64,000 nucleotides of DNA from Pestalotiopsis fici W106-1 (taxonomy: Eukaryota; Ascomycota; Sordariomycetes; Amphisphaeriales; Sporocadaceae). Below, in pieces: positions 36,734 through 47,607 of the stretch. Below the pieces are notes generated by a model. The model worked only from the letters and a program-made list of their open reading frames with translations. It made no database searches and was not told the DNA's origin. Positions within the stretch are counted from its first letter, which is position 1. Each line of letters begins with the position of its first letter. Position numbers and translations under genes: made by a program. The stretch lies in NCBI RefSeq assembly GCF_000516985.1, contig NW_006917095.1:1493077-1557076 (forward strand), read 5' to 3'.

Positions 36734-39643
36734 ATGGATTCAATTAGTTTCTATATTGATGATGAGCTAGAGGAAGTATCTGGGACAGTTTCGAGAACAG
36801 ACGACCGTCAGATGCCAGAAGTCTCGTATGAGCACGTTGCAATTCAATCTAAAGCTCCACCTGCACTTCCGTCCTCTATCCCTCCTTTGCTCCCAGCTGA
36901 GCTAATTCATAATGCCCCCTTCTTTCCCAATATCACTTCCTTTGCCGCAGAGTACAACAATCCGGCTTTGGAGCCGACAAAACCGGCAAATACAAATTTG
37001 CGAGAGCCTTCAGATTCTATTCCAAGACTGAGGCCCAGTTCGGACTCGAGAACAGTAGCATTAGAACGGTCCAGTGAAAACACGCTAGTTGCTACAGAAG
37101 GTTTTAAACCTCTAGTTACTGATATAACACTCAAGAAACCAGATCTCGTTCAGGAAATCACCACCCAAATTGCGACGGCAGATCCTAACCCTCTGGTCAC
37201 TAATACAACACCGAGGCCATCATACATCGCCCAGGAGACTACCCATGATGCGACGGGAGAGCCGAAACCTCTGGCTACGTACATAAGACCGACGAGATCA
37301 TACACCGCCAAGGAGACAAAGCTGCGGACAGAAAGAAACATCAAGTTCTTCAAAGACTCCATCTTGACAGAAGACAAACTGCACATGCTTGGCACTCGGT
37401 GGCTCAACCGCGGTCTTTTGAAGAATGTCCTCTCATACTGCAAGCCCTTTACAATAACGCTACGCAAAACACATTTCTCGTCATCTGCGGGCGTCAAGAC
37501 TCCATTCCTTCGGTCAGACAAATCCCTGGTCACACTAGATCACCGCAACTTGTTTGATTATCTGCACGAGAACGACCACTGGGAGGCGTTTGCAGAATCC
37601 TTTGCCAGCACTTGGCCGAGGACATTCGGATGGCTTATCGATGAAGATGGGACCGATCTTCGCTACCTTTGGCCACGTGAATCGCTCATTACAGATGATG
37701 AAGCAGCCATCATCTGTCGAAAATCGGTACCAAGGGGTCAGGGGCCCCAAGAACTTCTTGCGAGTCTTTTCAGGGGATTCGCCCTCACGACTCAACCCCA
37801 GGACAACATGCTTTGGTGAGCTGAGGTTATAATGATCTCCGTTTGGATCCATTGTCCAAACTAATAGTATCAATGTGCAGGCAAATTGCGCCAAGTACCT
37901 CCACGAGTGTCCTGACCATGCCAATGGTCGCATTCATGGAGGGCCTGTTTTCTCCAACCGTTACCGCAAGGTCGGTCGATTACATTGGGATCCTGTCCGA
38001 TTGGTGCCCGATCCAAAACACCACGCCAGTCTTTTACAGCCAAGGAGACTTTGCGCACTTTGAGTGGTCATGTACACGATTCAACCTGCGCGCTTGCATC
38101 CCCGACGAGCGCGGCGCCCGTGTCGGACACTTCAAGGACGGGTACGGTATTTCGCCTCCAACCATTGGCTTCCCGCTCAAACGCCAGGCTGCCAGGATCG
38201 CTGGTTTCTCTGGTGCCGATGATCAGTTTGCGATCGAATTTCTCGTGTCCATCTCCCTTGTTTTGCGGTATAGCCATTCCGTGTTCAAGCACACCGTCGT
38301 TGTATGGGTCGACTATCGCATCGACCTTGACGGCGGCCCGGTACAAAATTCTCTCTTGTCGCCTATTTCCGATCGTGTAGATCAGGAGCTGGATCTCAAG
38401 GACTGCGGAAATGGTGGTGCCGGTGTACTCCAGTTCATGATTGTCCTCGTCAGATGCATAGACTACTGGAGGAAGCGCTGGGATACCATGATGGCAAAGA
38501 TTGATGAGACAATTAGTGTCCAGGTATGTCGCAACTCGGAAAACCATAACTTTTGATTGAAATGCTGAGATGGCTTGTAGCTGCAAGACACACTCGACAG
38601 AAAGCGATGGCAAATGCTCATGTTTGACGATTCTTTTCAGCTGTCAGAGCAGTACTTTACCGTTCTACAGCTTCTTCGCATATTCCAAAGCTGGATCGAG
38701 GAGGCAGAAGAAGCAATGGCGGATCTCAGGAGCAACCTGACAGGCCAGTACGAAAACTGGATCGCTCTGCGCCGCTTGAATGCGCCAGAGGACGAGATCG
38801 AGTGGCCGCTTGATATGCCTGCCATGGAGGCAAACTGGGACAAGGTCGAAGCCTTCTTTCATGGTCGAGTCGATTCACTGAAACTTCGCATGGAGCGCAA
38901 AAAGGATGAGGTGGAAAGTTTGCGGTCAGGGGTACGTCAATCCTTTTACCATGATCATAGCCATGGATTCGAGCCAAGTTTAGCCCGCTGACCAGTGTGG
39001 TAGTTGTTCAACGCCTCTTCATTGCGGGAAGCTTTAAAAGCAAAGACCTTGAACCTCCTGATTGGAGTGTTTACTGTTGTCACGGTTTTCTTCACTCCGC
39101 TAGGCTTCATGGCTGTACGTGGCGTTTTCCTTGCCTGTGGAAAATGGGCAAAGGGTACCAGTGTGGTGCTGACAAACAAATGTATAGGCTTTCTGGGCGA
39201 TACCATTCATGACTCCCGAAAAGGCCGACTCGCCACCCCAGGGGTTCACAATGAGCTTCACTGTTGTCCCTCTTCTCACGTACATCTTGGCTACCTGCAT
39301 AGTTGTATGGATTTGGGGCATATCTTCTCATTACGTAAGAGATTACATTGAGTTGACTGCTAGAGACTTTGCATCTGCCATTATTAGACTCTTGGCGTCG
39401 GCATTTTCCCATTCGAAACATTTCAGGTTTGCCAAGATACATCGTACAGACTTTGCATCTGGCACTAATGGATATTTGGCGTCGGCGGTTGCATATGTGA
39501 AAGGTTCCAGGGGTTTTCAGGCATATCCTCAAAGTTGGACCCAAAGTTGGACATTTGGTTTGGTCCAGAACTGGAAGTATTCATATGATCGTTGGAAACT
39601 TCAGAGGGCAGCCAAGAAAAGCAGATACGGTCAGGCAGTTTAG
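36734..39643 (+). CDS. CorA-like divalent-cation transporter-domain protein with repeats
   Basis: Five exons, 36734-37815, 37881-38523, 38581-38931, 39004-39114 and 39188-39643, join for 880 aa. The N-terminal third is disordered and contains three copies of a 26-27-residue unit (about 37091-37325; core PLVT..T.P......ET). A middle soluble domain (about 200-570) is followed by a coiled stretch and the fungal CorA-like membrane signature LFNASSLREALKAK with LLIGVFTVVTVFFTPLGFMAAFWAIPF. A second hydrophobic helix (VVPLLTYILATCIVVWIWG) follows. The GMN selectivity motif of true CorA channels is absent at the expected place, as in most of this fungal family. The C-terminal tail holds two 28-residue repeats (from 39365 and 39449) and a 12-nt tandem repeat (39530-39553). 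Transport activity is unproven. Confidence 0.82.
37091..37325 (+). repeat. Three tandem 78-81-nt coding repeats
   Basis: Units start near 37091, 37172 and 37250, all in the reading frame of the CorA-like gene. Each reads roughly as A-T-x3-P-L-(V/A)-T, then a P, then an E-T motif. They have diverged, so they are an old in-frame expansion and not an assembly artefact. Confidence 0.75.
39365..39532 (+). repeat. Two 84-nt coding repeats
   Basis: GACTTTGCATCTG begins at 39365 and again at 39449, followed by matching CTTGGCGTCGGC / TTTGGCGTCGGC segments. The offset of exactly 84 nt keeps the frame, giving two imperfect 28-residue units in the C-terminal tail. Confidence 0.75.
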
Positions 39644-39816
39644 ACATTTTCGTGTCTAAAATGGGCTATTGTCACCACGACTAGAATATTTCGTTCGCAA
39701 AGATCTTTTAGCATTATTTGTGGGGGGCCGATAGGCTGATGTACGTGTACGGCTGCCCAGAGGCCAAACCGTTGAAAATCCCTACATTTCGCGGGGAATA
39801 AATAATATCACCTTAT

Positions 39817-39916
39817 NNNNNNNNNNNNNNNNNNNNNNNNNNNNNNNNNNNNNNNNNNNNNNNNNNNNNNNNNNNNNNNNNNNNNNNNNNNNNNNNNNNN
39901 NNNNNNNNNNNNNNNN
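39817..39916. other. Assembly gap of exactly 100 N
   Basis: A run of exactly 100 N is the usual placeholder for a gap of unknown size. The true distance between the CorA-like gene and the downstream cluster is therefore not known. Confidence 0.97.
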
Positions 39917-40053
39917 CGGAAAAATTATTAGCATTTAATAATAATATTTTTTATTAAGCAAAGCTTCGTTAAGTCATTATTATAGCTAAGTTGGTGCGCG
40001 CATATAAGGCCAAAATCGGGGGTTTTCAACAGTTTGCTCTTTAGTGCTCCGTA
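39917..40053 (+). repeat. Dispersed repeat, copy A (MITE-like)
   Basis: Begins at the gap edge with CGGAAAAAT and ends with GTGCTCCGTA. The last 53 bases match 58968-59020 at about 46 of 53 positions, in the same orientation, and both copies contain TTAGCATTT soon after their CGGAAAA start. Most differences are transitions. CGGA...TCCG ends next to TA would suit a small terminal-inverted-repeat element; its 5' part may be lost in the gap. Confidence 0.65.
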
Positions 40054-40330
40054 TGGGTGCGGCTGCGGGGTCTGTGGCGGCTTATAAGACTTTTATGCTT
40101 AGGTAATAATATATTATTACTTGCTAAGAGTTTCAGCCTTATAGCCACTATAAGTCTCTTGTAGTAAAGAAATCTTATAAGCTATATTAACCCTGGTGGA
40201 CTCCCACTATAGCGTCCACTAAGCGCATTATAACGTCACTAATAGGTAAGATCTGAAAGTAAAATCGAGGACTATTAACAAATTTATAAGCAATAAGGTA
40301 AAGCTCGGGGCCACCAAGGTATTCAACCCC

Positions 40331-42357
40331 CTAATGTATCGAAAACCTTTCAACGTTTACTTTCCCCGACGCAACCCACTCCTGAATCACCGAGCACGAC
40401 AAGTCATGGATAAAACATGGCCCCACGACCTTTGTCACACGACTATTTCTCTCGTTCTCCGTTCTAAGAAGCATTGGCACCTTGCCCCGCGACAGGAAAC
40501 ACAATTCATCGCCTTTCCTTAGCTCCCGGGGCCCTATCCCAATGTAACCGTTCGCCGTTTGGAATGTAGTATGGTATCCGAATGCTTGGATCAATTCAGC
40601 TTCTAGATGGTGGTCGCTCTCGAGCCATGGGAGATGGTCTGTCATACCCCATGTCCGAGAGCGGCTCTCCCCCAGAATTTGTTGCTTTAAAGCATTCCCC
40701 AGGTCTGCGGTGCCTTTGAACCCCATTGAATTCCAGCTGGGACCATATATGGACACAAAGTCATGGATCATGGGCTTGAGATGTAGGTCCAAATCGGGGA
40801 AACATACTACATACAAGAGACTAGCGAGCTCGGGGTCGTTGGCCTCTAGTAAATGCTTTAATGATACGGTTCTTTTCCTCTGGAAGCCGTTGACGAGTGT
40901 GAGCAGGAAGGCCTGTAAAGGTCGAATGCCGGAGGGATGATGATCCGAAGCGTTGGCCAAGATACTGAAGCAAGTCAAATGCAGATTTCCGAGTTTGGAT
41001 ATGTTGCGGCCGCTGAACGCCATAGGCTCCGGCTCGAATATTCTTTCTACTTTGTCGCCAAGCCTCGCTCCGGAGATGTGCAGTACATTGTCAACGATAT
41101 CTTCGGTGTCGTCTAAGAAAAAGGCTCCGGCCGTTCTAATAGAATACTCAGCGATTGATGTCTGTCCATCGCGAATCAACGCCAGATCGGGTAGCCAGGA
41201 AGGCCACTCAGACTTTTCAAGATCAAGCAATGAAATTCCAGCATACGCCATGAGGTCGACTCGGCCCCCATCAGTTACAGAACTGAACCAATCCATGTAG
41301 ACTTCTTTTTTGCACTTGTTGTAATCTACTCCATGCTCAATGCAGATTACAGCATCAAAGCCGTACACATAATCTCGCGGATCGGTGACCTTGTACTGTT
41401 TGGCGAAGAGCGGCAGGATTGCTGCGTCCATTTTTTTCGCGTCTCTGTAGGTTCGGCGCATCCCTTCTAATACGAGGAACTTGCTTATTATAAATTCCCT
41501 AAGAGATATGATCATGTAAACCGGATTGAGCAGGCCAAGTATTCTGCTTTCAGGTCTCCCTAGAAAGTCCAGGAGTTCCGAGAATTGTACAATCCGCGGC
41601 CAGGTTGTGACACTATTACCGCAGGTAAACCAAAGGGCGTCTTGAGAAATTGGCAGGACAATCTCTTGGATATCCAAACACGGCTCCAGAATTCGCAAAG
41701 AAGTGTCTCCACGATTGATTGCCAGACTTGTGGCAACTCATCCCACGTCGTGGCGTTGGGAATGGAGAGATCCGGTACGACCGGTACGGAAAGGCCCTTG
41801 TGAGCAGCGAGAAATTTCTTGAGGCTGTCTTGATCCAGATTCGAGCCGTTATGAAATGCAGCTTCTGTCATTTCGTGGATAGCGGCGATTGCTGCGTCCC
41901 CACTCAATATGCCATCTTCCTTTCGGCCGAGCCAGTAGATGACTCTGGATGCAGAGCCGTAAATCGACCCCATCAAGGGAACCTGATGGTTACGTTCTTC
42001 AATGCTGTCCTGGTTGATACAGACAGCATCGACCCAAAGAGGAAGACTTTCCGGCTGCCCCGAGCCCTCTGGTTGCAGCATGTTGTTTTTGCGGATATGC
42101 CAAAGGGCAGAGTGCAAGTTTTCAGTGACATTGAATTGCTGGCCATTGATGAGGATGGCCCGCTTTATCGTTGGGTCACCCCAAACATAGGATATAGCTG
42201 CATAATGAAGCTCAGATGCCCAATCAGCTACCTCGAGAGTGCAGATTATCTGGTCGGCATCATCAATAGAGGGCAAGAGTTTCAGTAATCGGACTTGCTT
42301 TTGATCTTTTGCAATGTCCAGATCGTCGTAGGAGAATGTTGTTCTTGAGTCGTCCAT
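40331..42357 (-). CDS. HET-domain protein (HET-6 type) with a frame break
   Basis: Two overlapping frames cover one gene: 42357 to about 41670 (N-terminal half) and from there to 40331. The first half has HYAAISYVWGDPTIKR, LPLWVDAVCINQ, and IYGSASRVIYWLG, the HET-6/OR-allele pattern. The second half begins within the QEI...CG segment that should follow directly after the RVW motif of the first. The two halves are one base out of register near 41668-41675, too close for an intron. Either the gene is a recent pseudogene or the assembly has an indel. The C-terminal part (about residues 400-680) resembles the usual HET-6 tail with GYIGIGP near the end. It lies between the repeat at 40 kb and the cluster regulator, and it is unlikely to be part of the pathway. 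Confidence 0.82.
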
Positions 42358-42826
42358 GATGCGTTGTACAAGGAATTGTCAGGGCCTTGTGAATGATGTA
42401 GGCTAGAGACTCGCTGTACTGCTGTGTGGTCGAAAATGTTCAGGATTTTGCTGCCTAGATAAGTTTGAGCTGTAGTATTGGCCAGTGTGCATTCGCCTTG
42501 GCACAGAAAGAGGGGAAGTTGATCGATGAGGCTGAGACGGCTCACAGTGTTCTCCAATAATACGCACGGCAGGAAACGTAGGTATACAAGCGAGTGACTT
42601 AAACACCACAGCCTGATGACTAGAAACAGGGATATCGGCACTCCGGGAAGGATTGCCAACCATCCTTATGTAGAACATAGTGCTCTGAACATCCGGCCGA
42701 GAGTTTCAACCGCACAGGGAACGGATTATAGCCACGCATACTGAGTTGAGAAGCATTGTACACATATCACGCAATTAAAAGTCGGATAACTACGGATTAG
42801 CGACATGTATCTCATCAAACGCGGCA
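42358..42826. other. Spacer, no gene seen
   Basis: This is the upstream region of the broken HET gene and the 3' end of the regulator gene. Short frames here are not supportable. Confidence 0.55.
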
Positions 42827-45263
42827 TCAAATGCGAGATGCAGCAGCTGTCACACCTTCGCGGCCATTCAGATGCTCCTTGCATAGACACACGAGGGTAT
42901 GAAATAAGTTCCGCACGTTCATGATCGCAAGACTAAACTTTTCGAAAATAATCAATCCGTGCGTCACTTCCTCCAAGAGTAGGAGATCCCTCGAGGCCGA
43001 TGTCTCTATGATGTGACAAAAGAGAGCCAAAAAGGGGCAAATAGGACACACGAGTACGACCCTAGAGAACGTTTGAGAATCAGCAGTGAGCCGGTCGGCT
43101 GGAGCACTAGGACTGACCAAGTTATAGACAGACAATAGGCGTTCCAGACCCTGTGAGATTCAAGCCCATGTCTTTGCATATCTCTCAACGCGTGGAGAGA
43201 GCGTCTGGCATCTTCGAGGCAGAGTTCTTGGAGATACTTGTCATCATGGAAAGCTGGATGAAGACGAGTGATAGCTGTCGCCATGCTGTAATACGTATAA
43301 TCAACTCCCATCCATTCGACTTGGAGAAATGGATCAGTGCACTGAGGCGATTGAGAGCGGTACTGAGTACGATGTAGGTCAGTACAAGTTCAGTGGAGAG
43401 AGTTTTCTCACATACTTCGATAGACTTTGAGCGAATTATCTCCATTCTTGACCGCAAGGCCTGAACAACACCCAATGCTGCTTCACCCGTGCAAGTACCC
43501 TGCTGCAGCCGCATCTCACGAGCAATTTCACCCTGCACTTTAGCGAGCTCTAGGTATATGTTGGATACTGGCGCACTCGGCATCTCGGGTACCACGGGCA
43601 TGAGCAAGGTCGCGTTCACTTCCATGTCCGGCAAGAATGAGCGACGGCCAAGTGACATTGCCAAAGATTTGTCCATAATGAAGCAGTGGCTCAAGCACTG
43701 GCGAATCTCCAGGGAATCTTCCTTCGACGAACTAGCAGCCAGATCGGCGAAAAAACGTCCGCCGAGATGAGTGCAAACAAGGCACGCAAACGAGCTTAAC
43801 TGCGCGCATTTTGCGATTTCACCGGCCATCAGAAAAAGCATAGCCTTTGGGGAGATAAGTCAGCTGAAAGTCAACAGGATTTCTATCTTCACTTTGATTC
43901 AGCAGAGGTGAGCAATCGTTGTAGCAACCTACACCACACAGGAGAGCTTGGAGAAGGGAAAGGCTCGGTGGACTGAGTACACTGATGCTTTTGAGCGCCC
44001 TGAACGCATTCCTTCTGTACCTCTCTCGCAGTAGCCGCATCCTTTCTTTGATCAAATCACTGTGATCTGTCTCTTCTAGTCCGATCGATGTGAGCATGTA
44101 GAAATTAACGCAAACAAGGTACTCGGCTCGGGTAAAATCTGAGCTCCGCCCATCGATGAGGCTGTAAGCCATGCGTTCGAAAGACGTCCTAGATATGAAT
44201 GAGGTGATTTCAAAATAGAATGCACCCGCAATAGTTTGTGACACTTCTTAGTGTTAAACAAATCCTTTCAATGCACTCGTCGAGTGTCAGTGTCTTATAG
44301 TGTCTTCTTACCTGTGGAAAGGAAGCATACGACTTCGTCAGATGGATACATTGAAGCATGACCAAGGTCCCGGTCGTCTGGCGCAGATTCTTCCGTCTCA
44401 GCAGGGGGTTCTTCATTGCCTCTAGCACACCGCGAAATAGTGTCAAGTGCGACTTGGAAAACTTCACGCTCATAGGCCCCAAGTCGATGATTATGTGCTA
44501 ATTCTTTTTGGAAGTAAGTTTGTGCCTCGCACCTAGCCGCTATGGGACTTTGGTCAACACTGGGTGCGGCAGAGGGGCCCTCCCTTGGGTTTCCATGATT
44601 TGAAGAGCAAATGTTTGTCGACTGTAAGCGATTGCCGGCTGAAACTGCTTGCTGACCAACAGATGTGCCTTCGATCTGGTCTCTAGAGCTGATTTCAGGT
44701 CGGACGGGGAGACTCGCTTGATCGACGGGCGAGTCGACCGATGGATGCAGTGATCTCTCAGAAGAAGTTGATGCCACGTTCTCACACTGATGACCATGAG
44801 TCGTATCGAGGGTCGTGTCCTGAGTCATGTTTACTGCTTGGCCTGAGCTGAGACTGACATGCTGCGATCTCGCAGGCGCACTGATGACTTAGCCAAAGTC
44901 TGGTCACATGCGCAGTCCTCTATGCTTACTCATTTCCATGACCAAGCCATGGTCGCCGCTTGCGCCTTGTGCGACTGATCTGTCTTGTTCGGAGACACGG
45001 TACTAGAGAGCTGGAGCATCGGTCGCATGGGTCTTGGCGATTGCATCGGATCTAGCATTGGAAACATGCGTGTGAGGTCGAGCAACGTCGCAACGGACCA
45101 GTGGTTATTTTTCTTTGTCTCACCTTTCTAACATGGCACAGATCACACTATTTCCAGTTACCGCAACACACAAGTCAGTACTCAATTACGAGACTCGTAC
45201 GGCGAATAATGAGGTTACCGCAATGAGAGTGGAGTTTCGCGCGTCCCCGACCATCACTGACAT
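42827..45263 (-). CDS. Zn2Cys6 fungal transcription factor, likely pathway regulator
   Basis: Eight exons on the minus strand join in frame for 659 aa: 45263-45219, 45147-45124, 45051-44930, 44880-44312, 44243-43933, 43844-43416, 43362-43118 and 43061-42827. The zinc cluster, spread over exons 1-3, has spacing C-x2-C-x6-C-x5-C-x2-C-x6-C at about residues 16-43 and is followed by a basic stretch (RTRRKRR). Exon 2 is only 24 nt. The middle domain (about 250-560) shows the fungal-specific factor pattern: LLQALLCG...AGEIAKCAQL, CFIMDKSLAMSLGR and later YYSMATAITRLHP, with a C-terminal CPFLALFCHII helix. It should bind DNA in the nucleus and control nearby genes. Its position next to the ureohydrolase and synthetase, and the shared palindromes, support a pathway-specific role (inference). 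Confidence 0.85.
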
Positions 45264-45721
45264 GTGCTAATCAGTGAGAGCTTGCATGGATGCTGCGGCA
45301 GCGGCAGTTGTGTAGTCAGCTACAGCAGTTTTGTTTCCGGGCTTGATAGACGGTGAACAGATTAAAAGGCAGCCGGGACCAAAAAGTACAAGAAGGCTAC
45401 GAAAGAAGAGGTAGGATAGACTGATTTCCGCACCGCTTCGTATCATGAGAGATAAGACGCGTATCTTAGATACGTCATCACCCCTGATCCTAATCCCTGC
45501 TCATAGCTCTACAGTGTACAAACCAACTGAGTCTACCCTCGGCCGTCCGTATTCTCATCTAAGTGTGTCAGTCATTTGCCATTGTCATCCATACAGAATT
45601 ACTAGTACGACGTAAGTAAAATCTTAGGTATTTGGTCTCTCGCTCAAGTGTATATGCATGAGAATCTGGAGTAGAGATGTCCAGCATTGTCAGCAACGCC
45701 ATCTGTCGCACCCCCGACATT
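45264..45721. promoter_or_regulatory. Promoter region of the Zn2Cys6 regulator
   Basis: The 458-bp spacer lies between the ureohydrolase stop and the regulator start and holds the palindrome listed next. No gene is seen. Confidence 0.6.
45439..45474. promoter_or_regulatory. Candidate operator: CGTATC-TTA-GATACG palindrome
   Basis: A perfect 6+3+6 palindrome occupies 45460-45474, with one more CGTATC at 45439-45444. It lies about 200 bp upstream of the regulator start. The same half-sites recur upstream of the ureohydrolase gene, so a common binding protein, perhaps the regulator itself, is plausible (inference). Confidence 0.55.
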
Positions 45722-47137
45722 TCACTGAACAGGAACTCTAACCATCCACGCTAGAATTTCGAAAGCGAGCTGGGCTACGACTGTCGCCGTCGTCTGAACA
45801 TTGTCATCATACACGGGCGATAATTCCGCGATATCGGCCCCTATAATCTTGATTCCTGCAGCACTAAGACCTCTGAGTACTGCTACCATTTCACGCGTTG
45901 TCATGCCCCCAATCTCTGAGCATCCTGTCGCAGGCGCAAATGCTGGCCAGGGTGGTTAGTAATAATTGTTTGCGCGCTGCTAGATCCACGCCGGATACTC
46001 ACCGGAATCAAGAACATCGATATCAATCGTGACGTAGACAGGGTTATTTCCAACCCTTTGTAGGATACGCTGAACAATACCATCGATACCGAGGGTATCG
46101 ATATCTGTAGCCATGATGAACTGAAAACCGCATTCAGCATCATGGCGGAGATCTTCCGTCTTGTCGAAAAGCAATGCACGGGTTCCCACATGAATTCCGG
46201 TGTCGTTTCTGAGTAAACCTTCCTCGTGTGCAAAGTGGAGGAGTGTTCCATGGGTGATTTCGTCGTACTTGTTGATACCGCCGCCCCACTGCCTCGGATT
46301 CCAGGTGTCGAGATGTGCATCGAAATGGATGACGGCCATTTCACCCCAGATTGAGTGCAGAGCACGCAACGAAGGCAAAGCTAACATGGTCGTCAACACC
46401 GGATCCGTATTCCTGATTGGTGACAGGATGCATTTAGAAAGTAAGCCACTCACTGATGGTATGGTCACCTCCAACTGTTATGAGGCGCACATTGTCGCCT
46501 TTGGACGTCGTTTTGGGTCGTCGAGATGCCATTGCATGTAATCCTTGTCCTAGCTCTTGAACAGCCTCGTACTTGTCAAACACAGAGTTCGGAATGTCTC
46601 CACAGTCGACAACAGTTGCCCAGTCTCGGAATGGATTCATCATGTCATGAGCCATGCTAGTCGACATTTCAGTGATTGTGAGCACATATAAATGCTAGGA
46701 AAATGTGAAACTGGGATATCTCACCTGTATCCAATGGAAGGGCCCATGCGCTGCGAGACTGCCCTAACAGCCGCAGGACCGAACCGCTGACCAGGACGGT
46801 AACTCACACCTAGATCAAAAGGCATGCCCACGATGCCGACATCGAAAGTGCCATCGCTTTCAGGAGCGAAGCAATTCGTCCAGTTGAGATGAGAGAAGGT
46901 TGCGATGCCAGGCATCGGCGCGTTTTTGCCAAAGTTATCATAGATGTGGAACTCGGCGGGCACATCGGCGTTTGCACTCATTGTCAAGTCATTTTCTGGT
47001 GGGCGATAAACTGATATCTGGTGAAAAGTTTTATCGTTGTTCGCAACATAATGATGGTCGATTGGACGCTGAGCAATGTGGCCATGGACGCCGAGCTGAT
47101 AAGCTACCACTAAGAGGGCAGCTTTGAAGCTTGTCAT
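45722..47137 (-). CDS. Agmatinase/ureohydrolase-family enzyme with signal peptide
   Basis: Four exons, 47137-46725, 46656-46454, 46380-46003 and 45942-45722, give an intact 404-aa protein. The N-terminus (MTSFKAALLVVAYQLGVHG) is a probable signal peptide, as in many fungal agmatinases. The metal-binding ureohydrolase motifs are complete: GGDHTIT, HFDAHLDTW, and TIDIDVLDSAFAPATG, followed by GGMTTRE. Family enzymes hydrolyse agmatine, guanidinobutyrate or arginine to urea plus an amine, using two Mn ions. The substrate here is not readable; the Pro usual in DVLDP is Ser. It sits head-to-tail between the regulator and the synthetase, all on the minus strand, and its promoter has several CGTATC sites. 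A ureohydrolase is unusual beside a SwnK-type synthetase. It may supply or unmask an amine precursor, or merely be a neighbour. Confidence 0.92.
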
Positions 47138-47607
47138 GTCGCGCTCAGTATAAGCTCTGTTGGAAGTGTGTATACAGTGACATAGGTGTTAAGACTACAT
47201 ACCTTACGCACTATTAGGAACAAGGGTTATTTATACCCGGAACCCAGTAATCCTTGTACCAGGTATAGTGCTTGCGGGCATATTTCAGGCAATGCCAATG
47301 CGATAGCACTCATGCAAGAACTCCAATGGCTGGCAGCTAATCTATGAAGGGTTCTTAAGATACGGCAGCGGTGGAGGCTGTTGCCGGACAGAAGCGTATC
47401 TAATGATACGCCAATTATCGGACGTATCGTATCTTGGCATTGATATCTAGTATAGGCTATAGCACCGCGGGCTCGTATCTTTTGTGATCCCCCCAGACTC
47501 GACACTAAGCCTAAACTGCCCACTCACGTCTTACAGTAGATGGATGGTCAAATATACATGGGTGGAAAAGCGCTCCACTTACTCCTCCAATCAACAGTTC
47601 CAAGTAC
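47138..47607. promoter_or_regulatory. Promoter region of the ureohydrolase gene
   Basis: The 470-bp spacer lies between the ureohydrolase start and the synthetase stop. It is enriched in CGTATC/GATACG half-sites, listed separately. No gene is seen. Confidence 0.6.
47359..47479. promoter_or_regulatory. Cluster of CGTATC/GATACG half-sites with palindrome
   Basis: Six half-sites occur in 121 bp: GATACG at 47359, the perfect palindrome CGTATC-TAAT-GATACG at 47395-47410, the overlapping direct pair CGTATCGTATC at 47423-47433, and CGTATC at 47474. Chance would give roughly one such hexamer per 2 kb on both strands. This is about 220-340 bp upstream of the ureohydrolase start. Confidence 0.6.

Larger units (their letters stand above)
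39644..40330. other. AT-rich intergenic region with assembly gap
   Basis: No gene is seen. The DNA after 39917 is strongly AT-rich with ATTATTA runs, consistent with repetitive DNA that has suffered RIP-type C-to-T mutation (inference). It contains the gap and the repeat listed separately. Confidence 0.6.

Noticed and set aside
43185..43311. Apparent frameshift in the regulator gene
   Set aside because: A regular intron (donor GTATGT, branch TACTGAC, acceptor CAG at about 43363-43415) joins the frames and gives a continuous fungal-factor domain.
45980..46474. Apparent break in the ureohydrolase gene
   Set aside because: The first acceptor tried (about 46413) put the next exon out of frame. 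The acceptor TAG at 46381-46383 restores GGDHTIT followed by LPSLRAL, so the gene is intact.
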